DNA of 64,000 nt from Cyathus striatus (taxonomy: Eukaryota > Basidiomycota > Agaricomycetes > Agaricales > Nidulariaceae): NCBI GenBank assembly GCA_025738555.1, contig JAOVFP010000009.1:2604001-2668000 (forward strand), in the 5' to 3' direction. The notes under the pieces are model-generated. The model did no database searches and was not told the DNA's origin. It saw only the letters and a list, made by a program, of their open reading frames with translations. A program made the translations under genes and the position numbers. Every line of letters begins with the position of its first letter. Within the stretch, counting starts at the first letter, position 1. This document shows positions 22,032 to 31,969 of the stretch, piece after piece.

Positions 22032-24565
22032 TCGATGACGACCCCATGCTTCTTGGAAATGGAAGCGCTACCAAAGCTTTTGGTCCCATTGATGGAGTTG
22101 TCGGAGCGCGAACACCCAAGGAATTGGTTCATGCGAGTGTTTCGGCTATTAAAGATCGCTTAGATAAGGGAGAACCCGAATTTCTTCGGCCTGGAACACT
22201 CACTACAGGCTCTACAGTTTATTTAGGTCGCAGACTTGATTTATCCTCACACCCTATTGAGGAACTTGTAGCACTGGATGCTACTCTAGTTGTTCATAAT
22301 AGTCATACTGGTTTGTTAGGAGGATTGAGAGGACATGCTCATATTACATTTTATCCTGATGCAGAATTCGAAGGACAAGCCGGACCATGGGAACTTCGGC
22401 TTCCCTGCGATCGAGATAAGCAGTTTGCCGCAATCGCTCATTATTATGGGCAGCAAGATGAATGCCACCCTTTCGACGATCCTTCTTTCCATCCCTCTCT
22501 AGTTCCTGCTTGCTTCGATGCCAACCGCTCAGTTTTAATTCCCGATTTTCCGGACAACCGTGTCGCATCAAGTAACAGGAAACTAGACAGTGAGATCATC
22601 CATTCTGATCCTGCTAATATTTTTGCGGATCACTTAGCTACACTGCTCGATCATGATCGTAATGGAGTAGTGCCTATACTCAGCAAGATCGCTTCAAGAG
22701 ATATTCAGTATTTATCTCACATCGAGTTCGAATTTTTACAACGAATCGGAGATGTTGTCTTGAAAAAGACAGAAATGTGGGATACAGATGGTATTCCTTT
22801 ACCCGAAGACTTAGTTTGGAGAAATGGGACTCGTACTGACTGTTATGGTACGTCTCATACAGTGTATCCAGACATTGAACGTATTTTTGCGCTGGCGCAA
22901 AAGACTTGGCCCAAGGAAATGGAAGGAGTTTCACAGCCTTCCATAACCCCTGCACACCCTGCTACGATGTATTTCGACCTCCCTTTTAATTTCGACGAGG
23001 TAGAAATTGTCTCCACCCCTCCTTATTCACCTATTACCGACCTCTCATATACCACCGGCTCGAATAACGATGTGGATGAACTCAATTCATCCATTTATGG
23101 CTCATCTTCGTCCTCATCTTCATCTTCTGAGGCAGCAGGCCTGCCTACACCTCCCCCATCGCCTGTCATTCATTCTCAGCCACCCAACACTCCTGCTACT
23201 ATCAAGAAACCGCTCCATTTTTTTATGTCAAGTGTGGAGGAATATATTAACAAGTCCTCAGAGGAAGAATCGGAGTCTACTTCGGAGGGAGACTCAAACT
23301 TCGAGGTATACGATTACCCGCTTCTTTTTACTCCCCCTGGATTGGCAGGACGATCCGGACCCGTTATACCAGACATTAAACCCACAGGCGACACCTCAAT
23401 GGAAGAAAACCCTTCCTTAACTCATCAGTTACCCATTCCATCGACACCAGCTCTCACAGTTACAGATATCGCTTCAAATACTCGATCTATCGAGTCAGAA
23501 GTACCATCAACACCTCCCAATGCGCCGCTTGTCACCAACGTTCCCCTTCCTGCCTGGCTGCAGTCTCCAGAGGCTTTACTTACGACACCAATCAGTTCTA
23601 TTCCCTCACCTGTTATTCCTGTCGACAACCCGTTTTTATCCTCATTATATTCACCTCTCATTACTCCGTCACAACCCCCGTACATTCCAGTGCCAAGCCC
23701 TATTCAAACTTCGAATTCTATTTTAAATCGACCTCCCACACCATTCCCAAAGCTCAGGTATGCTATGCCTCGTCATATGAGCTCACCGTCATCATCAATG
23801 TTGCCGGACAACATTGATGCACTCTTTAATTCGTCGAGCATTCCATTTGCCCCTACACACTACCATCCTATGCCGATATCGACGTCGCCATCGCCTACCT
23901 TCGTATCACCCGCTGCTACCGCACTATGGAACGCGTCTGCATATATTCCACCTCAGCCACTTCAAGTATTTTTTATTCATGGTACTGGAGCAGCACCACT
24001 CACCTCTTCGACCTCTAACTCCTCTGGATTAAACCCAAGCGCTCCCGATTTTATTCCACAAGCGCAGGCGCTTCAAACGTCGACTTCTACCACCCCAGCA
24101 CCATCCCCTTCGCTCACAACGCCTGTATCAGCCACCAGCACAACGCCTAGCCTCACCAATGTAAACTCTCCAGCTACGCGCCTCGAAACGACGCAAGCTT
24201 CTTCGTCTTCGCTATCTGAGCGTTCTGGAACGCCAGAATCACTCCCCTCTCTCGCTACTGTCTCGGAAAGTAGCCAGAGCAACGCGTCAATTAGCAGTAA
24301 GAAGAAACACATCCGACGCAGCGCACGCATGACCACAGGACGAGGTCCCCCTGCAGCACGTACGCCTAAACGCTCTACATCGACATCTACACGCGTAGAT
24401 ATGCCGCCACCTTCGGTTATCCCAGAAGGACATGTGCACAGAGTCGCTGGCGACGCTCAGAGTAGCCGTACTGTACGACAGACTATAACTTCCCCTCGCC
24501 CTCGTTCCCCCCAGACTGCCAAACGTTATCATCCGTTCCGTACACCACAGGATCCTTCAAAGTAA
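22016..24565 (+). CDS. Accessory ORF A of the Ty3 element, unknown function
   Basis: An intact 849-aa frame that begins 16 bases before the gag-protease stop, in another frame. Residues 1 to about 330 look globular (MPVILIDDDPMLLGNG..., RRLDLSSHPIEELVALDATL, AQKTWPKEM). From about 340 to 760 it is Ser/Thr/Pro-rich and probably disordered, with a poly-Ser run. The last 90 residues are basic (KKKHIRRSAR...). It shows no RT, protease, integrase, methyltransferase or obvious membrane motif. Third-position use is richer in C and G than in gag or pol, so it may have a separate origin such as a captured host gene. Its position downstream of protease is unusual because pol normally follows. Nothing here identifies the function; a nucleic-acid-binding or packaging role is only a guess from the basic tail. 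Confidence 0.75.
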   Translation: MPVILIDDDPMLLGNGSATKAFGPIDGVVGARTPKELVHASVSAIKDRLDKGEPEFLRPGTLTTGSTVYLGRRLDLSSHPIEELVALDATLVVHNSHTGLLGGLRGHAHITFYPDAEFEGQAGPWELRLPCDRDKQFAAIAHYYGQQDECHPFDDPSFHPSLVPACFDANRSVLIPDFPDNRVASSNRKLDSEIIHSDPANIFADHLATLLDHDRNGVVPILSKIASRDIQYLSHIEFEFLQRIGDVVLKKTEMWDTDGIPLPEDLVWRNGTRTDCYGTSHTVYPDIERIFALAQKTWPKEMEGVSQPSITPAHPATMYFDLPFNFDEVEIVSTPPYSPITDLSYTTGSNNDVDELNSSIYGSSSSSSSSSEAAGLPTPPPSPVIHSQPPNTPATIKKPLHFFMSSVEEYINKSSEEESESTSEGDSNFEVYDYPLLFTPPGLAGRSGPVIPDIKPTGDTSMEENPSLTHQLPIPSTPALTVTDIASNTRSIESEVPSTPPNAPLVTNVPLPAWLQSPEALLTTPISSIPSPVIPVDNPFLSSLYSPLITPSQPPYIPVPSPIQTSNSILNRPPTPFPKLRYAMPRHMSSPSSSMLPDNIDALFNSSSIPFAPTHYHPMPISTSPSPTFVSPAATALWNASAYIPPQPLQVFFIHGTGAAPLTSSTSNSSGLNPSAPDFIPQAQALQTSTSTTPAPSPSLTTPVSATSTTPSLTNVNSPATRLETTQASSSSLSERSGTPESLPSLATVSESSQSNASISSKKKHIRRSARMTTGRGPPAARTPKRSTSTSTRVDMPPPSVIPEGHVHRVAGDAQSSRTVRQTITSPRPRSPQTAKRYHPFRTPQDPSK

Positions 24566-26102
24566 GCGTCCTTATGCCGGTTATTTAGATAATCCAACAT
24601 TATACCCATCTCAACTTATCTATTCCCCTTTTCATTCGCTACTACACACTTATACCCCCTGATTTCCTTATACTTTCGCTTTTTTTTACTACTTACAATG
24701 GTTCTATGTACTTTCAGTTCTTACTGTCGATCTCTTATCATACTCTTCACATATACCCCTCCCCCTTTAACCTTACATACTTTATTTAGTTCTTACGGTC
24801 TCATTATATCTTTTTCTGCGCTCAATTCCTTTACATACTCCTATTTACATACAGATTATATACCCTTTTCAGCTCGTAACCACTGTGTTGACATAGTTAT
24901 ACCAATCGTTTACCTTTACAGTCAATATAGCACATCTATGCAGCTTTCTATGTGCACTTACGAACTCATGATTATTTTATTTTCGCTACCAGCTCCTCAA
25001 AAACTCTTAAATTCGATATTATAAGCCTCAAACGTTGTTATATTTGAACTTTAAGCCACAAAAATTCGCCTGTGACTAGATATGACTATAATACAACATA
25101 TCTACTAATTTAGAAAGTGTGATATACAAAAATGGAAGTATTCCAAGAGTTTTGGATAATGAGCGCGTTAAGACGACGCTCTGGCGCGTCAAATCACGTG
25201 ACCGTTAAAAGCGGACACAATCGCATATATTAATGCCTCATCGTCATTACTATCTTTTCAAGACCACACACTTCGAATATATCAAGTACAACAAGTTAAA
25301 TAAATTATATTACGAATAGAAGCTCCATAATCATTTAAATATTATTTTAAAGAGCACTCCTAGACTTATAATCACTTTTATTTTTCGATAAAAATTGGAC
25401 TTATGATAATCATAATGTTATTAGTAACATTTAGGATATTAATTATGAGTGCTTTATGGATTTTACACACAAGTAGTCATTACATACAGCAAGAGTACAC
25501 AGTGTATTACTTATGATAGTTGATTGCACATGTCAAAAATGTCAATAGCTATTATATTTTCCACACTTATGTGCAGATGCTGAAAACACTTCTAACTTGA
25601 AGTCAGACAAGCTAAAAATGTATTTATGAAGAAGCCATCGCTTAGAAATAGGAAATATTTAAGATATAGAGCAATGTTGTGTAGGATAGAGTTAGGACGA
25701 CGCTATCGCCGTTAACGCCGAGACTCGGATTTAATATATTATCACCGTCGGCGACACATTCCGTCGTGACGACGTCACAGAGCGTTCTCACACGCATCAG
25801 CGTGACATGTCACAGAATTTATAAAGCGGAATTAACTTAGAAAACAATGCTTCAGTGTTATTTTAGCTACTCTATGACTATATTCTTCAAGTATTCAAGG
25901 TACAATATAATTAACATAAAATTTTACCACATCTACACATTAAATATACATCATCTCAACAACAATTCAATAACACACTGTCAACCACTTACTATACCAA
26001 ATAAAATTACCACAATACACAGAACCACTACACATCAATTATCACACAGAAAATATAGCAATATCAACATACAGCAAACTATAACACACTCAAATAACAA
26101 CC
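24566..26102 (+). promoter_or_regulatory. 1.5-kb spacer before pol with promoter-like words
   Basis: There is no conserved frame. A 108-aa hydrophobic frame at 24698-25024 is doubtful. 25185-25245 contains GCGCGTCAAATCACGTGACC followed by CATATATTAATG. 25690-25830 contains GACGACGTCAC (CRE-like) and TTATAAAG at 25820. Both look like upstream-element plus TATA pairs. The sequence before the pol ATG (26103) is A/C-rich, like a fungal 5' leader. Pol may therefore be expressed from an internal promoter or a spliced RNA, since the frame is far from gag. Inference only. Confidence 0.4.
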
Positions 26103-29100
26103 ATGACAGTACAAACAAATAAACATCAGAAATTTGCGAATTTTACCAGGGAACTAAACCTTATCAAGTTCCCTGTGTCCCAACATAATAAACCAACTAT
26201 CAACTATATGGAACTGAACAACAACAACAAACCTAGGTTGGAACCCTTTGAAATAGTTACTGAATACAATCCAGAAGATGATGATGAATATATTATATAC
26301 CCAGCAGATGTAGAAGTGGAAGGGCAACCATTGAAGGCATTTACAGCTTATAAAAGAGTAGATAAGAAAGTTCGCCCAGTCTCTACATCATTTCCACCAG
26401 AGTGTGAAGTCACACGAGTTATCCCTGAAGACCCATTACTCACCTTACCCCCACTACCTACCCAACCACCTGAATTCACTCCTACTGATAAAATATCAGT
26501 GGAACGTATTAAAGAATTGAATATTAATTGTGATGGATTCCTATGGCCAGAAGAAGAGAAACTATTTAAACATGTTATGGTTCTTAATGAATCTGGAATC
26601 GCTTTTGAAGATAAAGAGCGTGGAACATTAAAAGAATCTTATTTTTCACCATATATTATACCCACTGTCCCCCATACCCCTTGGGAATATAAAAATATTC
26701 CAATACCTCCTGGAATATTAGACAAAGTAATTGAAGTACTAAAATTAAAGATAGAAGCAGGAGTTTATGAACCTAGTCAATCATCATACCGTTCACGTTG
26801 GTTTTGTGTACTAAAGAAAAATGGAAAACTGAGAATAGTACATGATCTACAGCCACTGAATCGTGTATCCATTCGAGATGCAGGAATGCTACCTATTGTA
26901 GATGATTTTGTAGAAGGCTTTGCAGGGAGACAATGCTACACAGTTTTTGATCTATTCTGGGGATTTGATGCTCGTAAAATTCATCCTCATAGTAGAGATC
27001 TTACTGCATTTATGACTCCTTTAGGACTATTACAAATAACATCATTACCAACAGGTTATACTAATTCCCCTTCCGAATTTCAGAAATGCATGGTGTTTAT
27101 TTTACATGAAGAAATACCACAAGTTGCTAACATATTTATTGATGACCTGCCAATCAAGGGACCAGCTAGCCAGTATCTTAATAAAAATGGAGAACCAGAA
27201 ACAATTAAAGGAAATTCTGGTATTAGACGTTTTATTTGGGAACATGCACAAGATGTACACCGCATTATGCATCGTGTAAAATGTGCAGGTGCAACATTTG
27301 CAGCAAAGAAAGCTCAAATATGCATGTCAGAAGTACTCATTGTTGGACAAAAGTGTAATGCAGATGGACGTATACCTGATAATGATAAAGTAAACAAGAT
27401 ATTAAACTGGCCTAAATTGGAGACACCAAGAGATGTTAGACGTTTTCTAGGACTATGTGGTACTGTACGAATTTGGATAGAAAATTATTCAAAATTAGTG
27501 CGACCCTTAACAGAACTCTATCACCATGATAAAGAGTTTATCTGGACAGATAAACGCCAAGAAGCATTTGAGCGAATTAAACATCTAGTCACATCAGCAC
27601 CAGCACTGCATCCAATAGATTATAAGTCCGATAGACCCGTAATCTTATCTGTTGATTCTAGTTCAGAAGCAAGTGGTATGATCTTATCACAATTAGATGA
27701 GAAAGGTAAACGCCGACCAGCCCGCTATGGATCACTTCCCATGAGTGAAAGAGAGTCCCGCTACTCTCAGCCTAAGCTAGAACTCTTTGGGTTATACAAA
27801 GCATTACGTCATTGGAGACTTTACATTATTGGAGTTAAAACACTACATGTCGAAGTAGATGCAAAATATATTAAAGGAATGTTAAATGAACCTGATTTGC
27901 AGCCTAATGCAGCTGTAAATCGGTGGATTCAAGGAATATTAATGTTCGATTTCAAACTAATTCATGTTCCGGCTACAAACTTTAAAGGACCCGATGCCCT
28001 TTCCCGCCATCCTTTGGCTGAAGGAGAAATAGCCGAAGAAGATGATGACTCCTGGTTAGATGATGTAGCATTATTGATGCTTATTCCAGATCGAAACCTT
28101 AAAAGTTTCTATCTTACTGTTCCTGAAAAATTACCATATTCACCCATTATTTTACCTTCATGCTTGGTGTCAAGGCAGACATATGAGAAAATGCTAACAC
28201 AAATTCGCCACTTTTTGGAAACTTTAGAAGTCCCAGTTTTTGAGAATCAACAGAAGAGACGGAGATTCCTTGCCAAGGCAACTGAATTCTTCGTGAGAGA
28301 TAACAAGATGTATAAGCGAAATGAACGTCGCCCACCACTTTTAGTAATAACAGACCCTGAGAAGCGCTTAAGTATTTTGATGCAGGCACATGAGAATTTA
28401 GGTCATCGTGGAGTTCAAGCCGTTTTTGAAACATTGCGTAGGCGATTTTTCTGGCCACACATGCATGCTGATGTATATCATCATGTACAATCATGTCATC
28501 AGTGCCAAATTCGATCATTGAAAAAGAAAGAAATACCATTGACAGTATCAGTACCTACTACAATATTCAGTAAAATATATATTGATGTAATGGTTATGCC
28601 TCCAGCAAAAGGATTCAAATATATTGTTGCTGCTAGGGATGATCTTACTGGGACATGCGAAGTTCGTGCGCTCAGGAAAAACACCTCAGAGGAATTAGCA
28701 AGATTCTTCCGAGATCAGATCTATCACCGATATGGTATACCTATTCAGGTTACCACAGATAATGGATCCGAAGTACAGAAGGCTTTTAAAAGCTTAATGA
28801 CCAAATTGAACGTACCTCAAGTTCAGATTAGTCCCTATAATAAACATGCAAATGGTGTTGTAGAAAGAGGACATTTCACATTACGTCAAGCCCTATTAAA
28901 ATCATGTGCAGGACAGTTGTCAAAATGGCCTGAATATCTCGGAGCAGCAGCCTTCACTGATCGAATATCCATAAGCCGAGTAACAGGATTCTCACCATTT
29001 CAATTATTACATGCAACCGATCCAATTTTACCTTTTGACTTGGTAGAAGCCACATTTTTAGTAGAAGGATTTAGAAAGGGAATGTCTACAACCGATCTAC

Positions 29101-29525
29101 TAGCATTGAGAATACAGCAGTTAATGAAGCATGAGAAAGACATAGTGAAAGCTTCAGATACATTACAAAAATCGCGCTTTAAGTCCAAAGAGCAATTTGA
29201 AAGAAGATTTAGAAGGAAGTTACTTCGTGATGAATATGATCCTGGAGAACTAGTGTTAGTCCGGAATACCCGATATGAAATGCAGCTAGACAAAAAGAAT
29301 TATGCACGATACTGTGGTCCATATGAAGTTATTAAAAAGACATTAGGTGGAGCATACAAAGTACAAGAACTAGATGGATCAGTGGTATATTCGCCTATAG
29401 CTGCATTCAGAGTAATTCCGTATATTCACAGAGATCATTGGTTTATGAAAGATAACAAACATAAACAAGTAAACATAACCAATTCAGATTCAGGGTCACA
29501 AGATTCAGATTCAGATACCGATTAG
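26103..29525 (+). CDS. Pol: reverse transcriptase, RNase H, integrase
   Basis: An intact 1140-aa frame. Reverse transcriptase: fingers/palm with KKNGKLRIVHDLQPLN (about residue 240) and the catalytic motif FIDD at about 345-348, where most relatives have YxDD. RNase H: SVDSSSEASGM near 515 and later HVEVDAK. Integrase: zinc finger H-H-C-C (HENLGHRG to CHQCQI, about 763-801), then the D,D,E core at Asp 828, Asp 886 (TTDNGSE) and Glu 921 (VVERGH), and a GPY-like module GPYEVIKK near 1075. There is no protease (it lies in the gag frame) and no chromodomain; the tail is acidic and Ser/Asp-rich. It copies the RNA into DNA and inserts it. All catalytic residues I can place are present, so it may be active. 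Confidence 0.9.
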   Translation: MTVQTNKHQKFANFTRELNLIKFPVSQHNKPTINYMELNNNNKPRLEPFEIVTEYNPEDDDEYIIYPADVEVEGQPLKAFTAYKRVDKKVRPVSTSFPPECEVTRVIPEDPLLTLPPLPTQPPEFTPTDKISVERIKELNINCDGFLWPEEEKLFKHVMVLNESGIAFEDKERGTLKESYFSPYIIPTVPHTPWEYKNIPIPPGILDKVIEVLKLKIEAGVYEPSQSSYRSRWFCVLKKNGKLRIVHDLQPLNRVSIRDAGMLPIVDDFVEGFAGRQCYTVFDLFWGFDARKIHPHSRDLTAFMTPLGLLQITSLPTGYTNSPSEFQKCMVFILHEEIPQVANIFIDDLPIKGPASQYLNKNGEPETIKGNSGIRRFIWEHAQDVHRIMHRVKCAGATFAAKKAQICMSEVLIVGQKCNADGRIPDNDKVNKILNWPKLETPRDVRRFLGLCGTVRIWIENYSKLVRPLTELYHHDKEFIWTDKRQEAFERIKHLVTSAPALHPIDYKSDRPVILSVDSSSEASGMILSQLDEKGKRRPARYGSLPMSERESRYSQPKLELFGLYKALRHWRLYIIGVKTLHVEVDAKYIKGMLNEPDLQPNAAVNRWIQGILMFDFKLIHVPATNFKGPDALSRHPLAEGEIAEEDDDSWLDDVALLMLIPDRNLKSFYLTVPEKLPYSPIILPSCLVSRQTYEKMLTQIRHFLETLEVPVFENQQKRRRFLAKATEFFVRDNKMYKRNERRPPLLVITDPEKRLSILMQAHENLGHRGVQAVFETLRRRFFWPHMHADVYHHVQSCHQCQIRSLKKKEIPLTVSVPTTIFSKIYIDVMVMPPAKGFKYIVAARDDLTGTCEVRALRKNTSEELARFFRDQIYHRYGIPIQVTTDNGSEVQKAFKSLMTKLNVPQVQISPYNKHANGVVERGHFTLRQALLKSCAGQLSKWPEYLGAAAFTDRISISRVTGFSPFQLLHATDPILPFDLVEATFLVEGFRKGMSTTDLLALRIQQLMKHEKDIVKASDTLQKSRFKSKEQFERRFRRKLLRDEYDPGELVLVRNTRYEMQLDKKNYARYCGPYEVIKKTLGGAYKVQELDGSVVYSPIAAFRVIPYIHRDHWFMKDNKHKQVNITNSDSGSQDSDSDTD

Positions 29526-29664
29526 GTTGATGACATCTGGAACTATCACTAAAAAGGAAACGAATAAAATTTTAATTTTAAAAACACGTTGAACCATATT
29601 AAAAAGGAGCGCAAGCACATTTTTTTTAGTAACTCAAACCTCTTCGCATTACATTTTTTTACTC
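29526..29664 (+). other. Short leader before accessory ORF B
   Basis: AT-rich, with T-runs and CTC-rich pyrimidine words just before the ATG at 29665, like a fungal 5' leader. No feature beyond that. Confidence 0.3.
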
Positions 29665-30444
29665 ATGTCTACTCGCAACTCCACATCTTCAACCTCTCCT
29701 AACTCTGGTGCCAACCGGCCTACTTCCCCCACCTCTCTCTTGGCTGTTGCCACCCATTTCCTCGACTATGCCTTTCCTCCCACTCCATCGCCTCTTACCG
29801 AAATTTCAATGACCGACCTTTCGCCAATTTTGGGAACCGAATCCCTTCCCCCCACTCCTTCATCTGCCAGTATTAGTGAAGATTCTGACGTATACCCCTA
29901 TCGCCATGCACCACCCATTCGATTCGATGAAAATGGAGACCGTTTTGTTGATCTTGGGAATGCAAGATTCACCTGGTCACCCCAGGAATCGGCTAAGGTA
30001 TACAGCCTCAAGTCACTTCCCAAAGACACGCTCCCTCCTCATCTTAATCCGCACCATCTCGACATTATCGAAATTCGTTATGGAGACCAACCCTTCCAAT
30101 TCCATCCCTACACTCTCTTCATCGACCCCATGTACAATTGGACCCCACACTCCCACACACCCTTTACAGAACGAGTTCCCTACTGCGCGTATCGATACCT
30201 TGTAACACAATCCGGATATCAGTACTGGATTGCAAGAGCATACTTCCATGGTATGTTACTTCGCGTTCGTTGTCCCTTCATTGTTCGCATCCCTGTTGGA
30301 TATGTCCAACAAGTGGAATGTCCCCCCCTTGGATCCGCGCTTTTCTCACAGATTCCCGAGGAGCACCCAGATTGGAAGAAAGAGGAAGAAGAGGGACAGG
30401 GTTTCCTTAGTAGTTTACACTCTTGGTTTTCTTGCAGTATCTAA
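29665..30444 (+). CDS. Accessory ORF B of the Ty3 element, unknown function
   Basis: An intact 259-aa frame after pol. Residues 1-85 are Ser/Thr/Pro-rich (disordered). Residues 85-230 look globular, with many aromatic residues (RFTWSPQESAKVY, FQFHPYTLFIDPMYNW, YQYWIARAYF). A short acidic stretch KKEEEEGQG precedes the end. Like accessory ORF A it has a disordered S/T/P-rich segment and relatively C-rich codons, so the two could belong together. No domain recognised. A position downstream of pol is where env-like genes sit in other retroelements, but this frame has no signal peptide or membrane anchor. Confidence 0.7.
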   Translation: MSTRNSTSSTSPNSGANRPTSPTSLLAVATHFLDYAFPPTPSPLTEISMTDLSPILGTESLPPTPSSASISEDSDVYPYRHAPPIRFDENGDRFVDLGNARFTWSPQESAKVYSLKSLPKDTLPPHLNPHHLDIIEIRYGDQPFQFHPYTLFIDPMYNWTPHSHTPFTERVPYCAYRYLVTQSGYQYWIARAYFHGMLLRVRCPFIVRIPVGYVQQVECPPLGSALFSQIPEEHPDWKKEEEEGQGFLSSLHSWFSCSI

Positions 30445-30649
30445 TCTAGTCATTAAATTTTTTCTCCTTTCTTACAACACATCAGTTCTTTTGTTTCTTT
30501 TACTTGCTATCTTCTATCGTTTTTTAGTTTCTTTTACAGCTTATAAATATAAACGAAAATTTAATAGTGGAATTCAGTCATTGCATACATCGCAACTGAG
30601 GACAGTTGAATTCTCAAGTTCCCCGTGCTGTGTCAGGCATGATTTTTGA
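30410..30649 (+). CDS. Overlapping hydrophobic frame after accessory ORF B (doubtful)
   Basis: In the frame offset from accessory ORF B, the stretch from about 30410 encodes two strongly hydrophobic segments (VVYTLGFLAVSNLVIKFF and VLLFLLLAIFYRFLVSF) preceded by the basic cluster GRKRKKR and followed by a basic tail. It has no good start of its own and would need frameshifting or splicing from the 30230 frame. It may be chance translation of a pyrimidine-rich 3' region. Confidence 0.25.
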   Translation, partial: VVYTLGFLAVSNLVIKFFLLSYNTSVLLFLLLAIFYRFLVSFTAYKYKRKFNSGIQSLHTSQLRTVEFSSSPCCVRHDF

Positions 30650-31969
30650 TTATATATAATGCATGCAAATGCACTGTATACCACAATTAAAGAAATTGCA
30701 CAGTAATGTCACATGACTGAATACTTCACACCATCACATGATACAATACACTACTAATCAAATATACCCAATACTATACATGAACAAACCAATACCTTAC
30801 ATGAACAAATAACCCTAAATCACCATTAAACATCATACACATATCAATAATTAATCACTTGCACAAACAATGCACTAACAAAGGATAATATGACACTCTT
30901 TCATTGTGTTATTCATCCATTGTATAAAGACAATGAGAGACTATTTATATACAACTCCATTGTTTTCAATTCTATTGTTCATAATAAATGAACTGCATTG
31001 TACTATTCACCTATTTTTGAAGACAATGAGAAAACTATTTATATACAACTCCATTGTTTTCAATCCTATTGTTCATAATAAATGAACTACATTGTACTCT
31101 TTACCCATTGTCCAAAGACAATGTGAAACTATTTATATATGACTCCATTGTTTTCACTGCCATTGTTTACACAATGGCAGATAGGTATCTATTGTTCTCT
31201 ACTCCATTGTTATATAAATGGACTCCTATTGTTCTTGCCCAGAACAATGTAGCTCTTTATTTAGAACAATGTAATTCATTACACATTGTGCTAACATAAG
31301 CTATTGTTCTCTGCTGACTAACCCTCAAATACCATTGTCCTGTACAGCCTCAGATCTAAAATCTACACTTGCACATTACTTGTTTTGGAGAACAATGTAG
31401 GATGGTAGAGTGGGAATTGGATTACTAAGCAGGTTGGGAAAAGGTATATAAGGAGGGCAGTTTGGCAGTAGATAGATAGCTACCCACCCCCAGTAGTCTC
31501 ACCCAATTGTCATTAGTCATTAGATATTAGTACAGTTTTATCAGCACAGCCAGTACAGTCAGTATCAGTAACAGTCACAGAAATCGAAGCAGTCACAGTC
31601 ACAGTCACAGATAAAGTATCAGTCACAGTCACAGTATCAGTCAGAGTAACAGTAACAGAATAAGAAGCAGATCATAGGTCAAGTTCTAAGCAAGTTGAAC
31701 ATTGATCTATTCAATATACACATTATAAATAGCATTAGGTCTATAGTGTGTACTATACCCCTTTCATTATACTTGACATTATATACAGCCTTTGCTGTAC
31801 ATTATCCTTCATACCAAGTTTCATACAATTCATACAGCTTTTGCTGTACAAGATCACCTATTAAATTTCCAAGAATATCCTCGCTAAATATTTCCTGACA
31901 CTCAGGTGTTGTAACACGAACAAAGTCGATTCCTGTTAGCACCTTAGATTATCTTAATCTTAAACGACA
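30631..31969 (+). repeat. 3' LTR of the 15-kb Ty3 element
   Basis: 1339 bp, same termini as the 5' LTR and one C shorter in a C-run. No clear polypurine tract precedes it (GAGGACAGTTG is the best nearby), which is unusual. Followed by the TCGT target duplication. Confidence 0.9.

Larger units (their letters stand above)
17010..31969 (+). mobile_element. Complete 14.96-kb Ty3/gypsy retrotransposon with accessory ORFs
   Basis: Two LTRs (17010-18349 and 30631-31969) bound gag-protease, an 849-aa accessory ORF, pol and a 259-aa accessory ORF. A 4-bp target duplication TCGT lies at 17006-17009 and 31970-31973. The LTRs differ, as far as I can see, only by one C in a C-run near 17872/31494, so insertion is recent. 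At nearly 15 kb it is about two to three times the size of an ordinary Ty3 element. The pol order RT-RNaseH-integrase is the Ty3/gypsy order. Gag has a one-base frame break at about 18843; every other ORF is intact. Confidence 0.9.
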
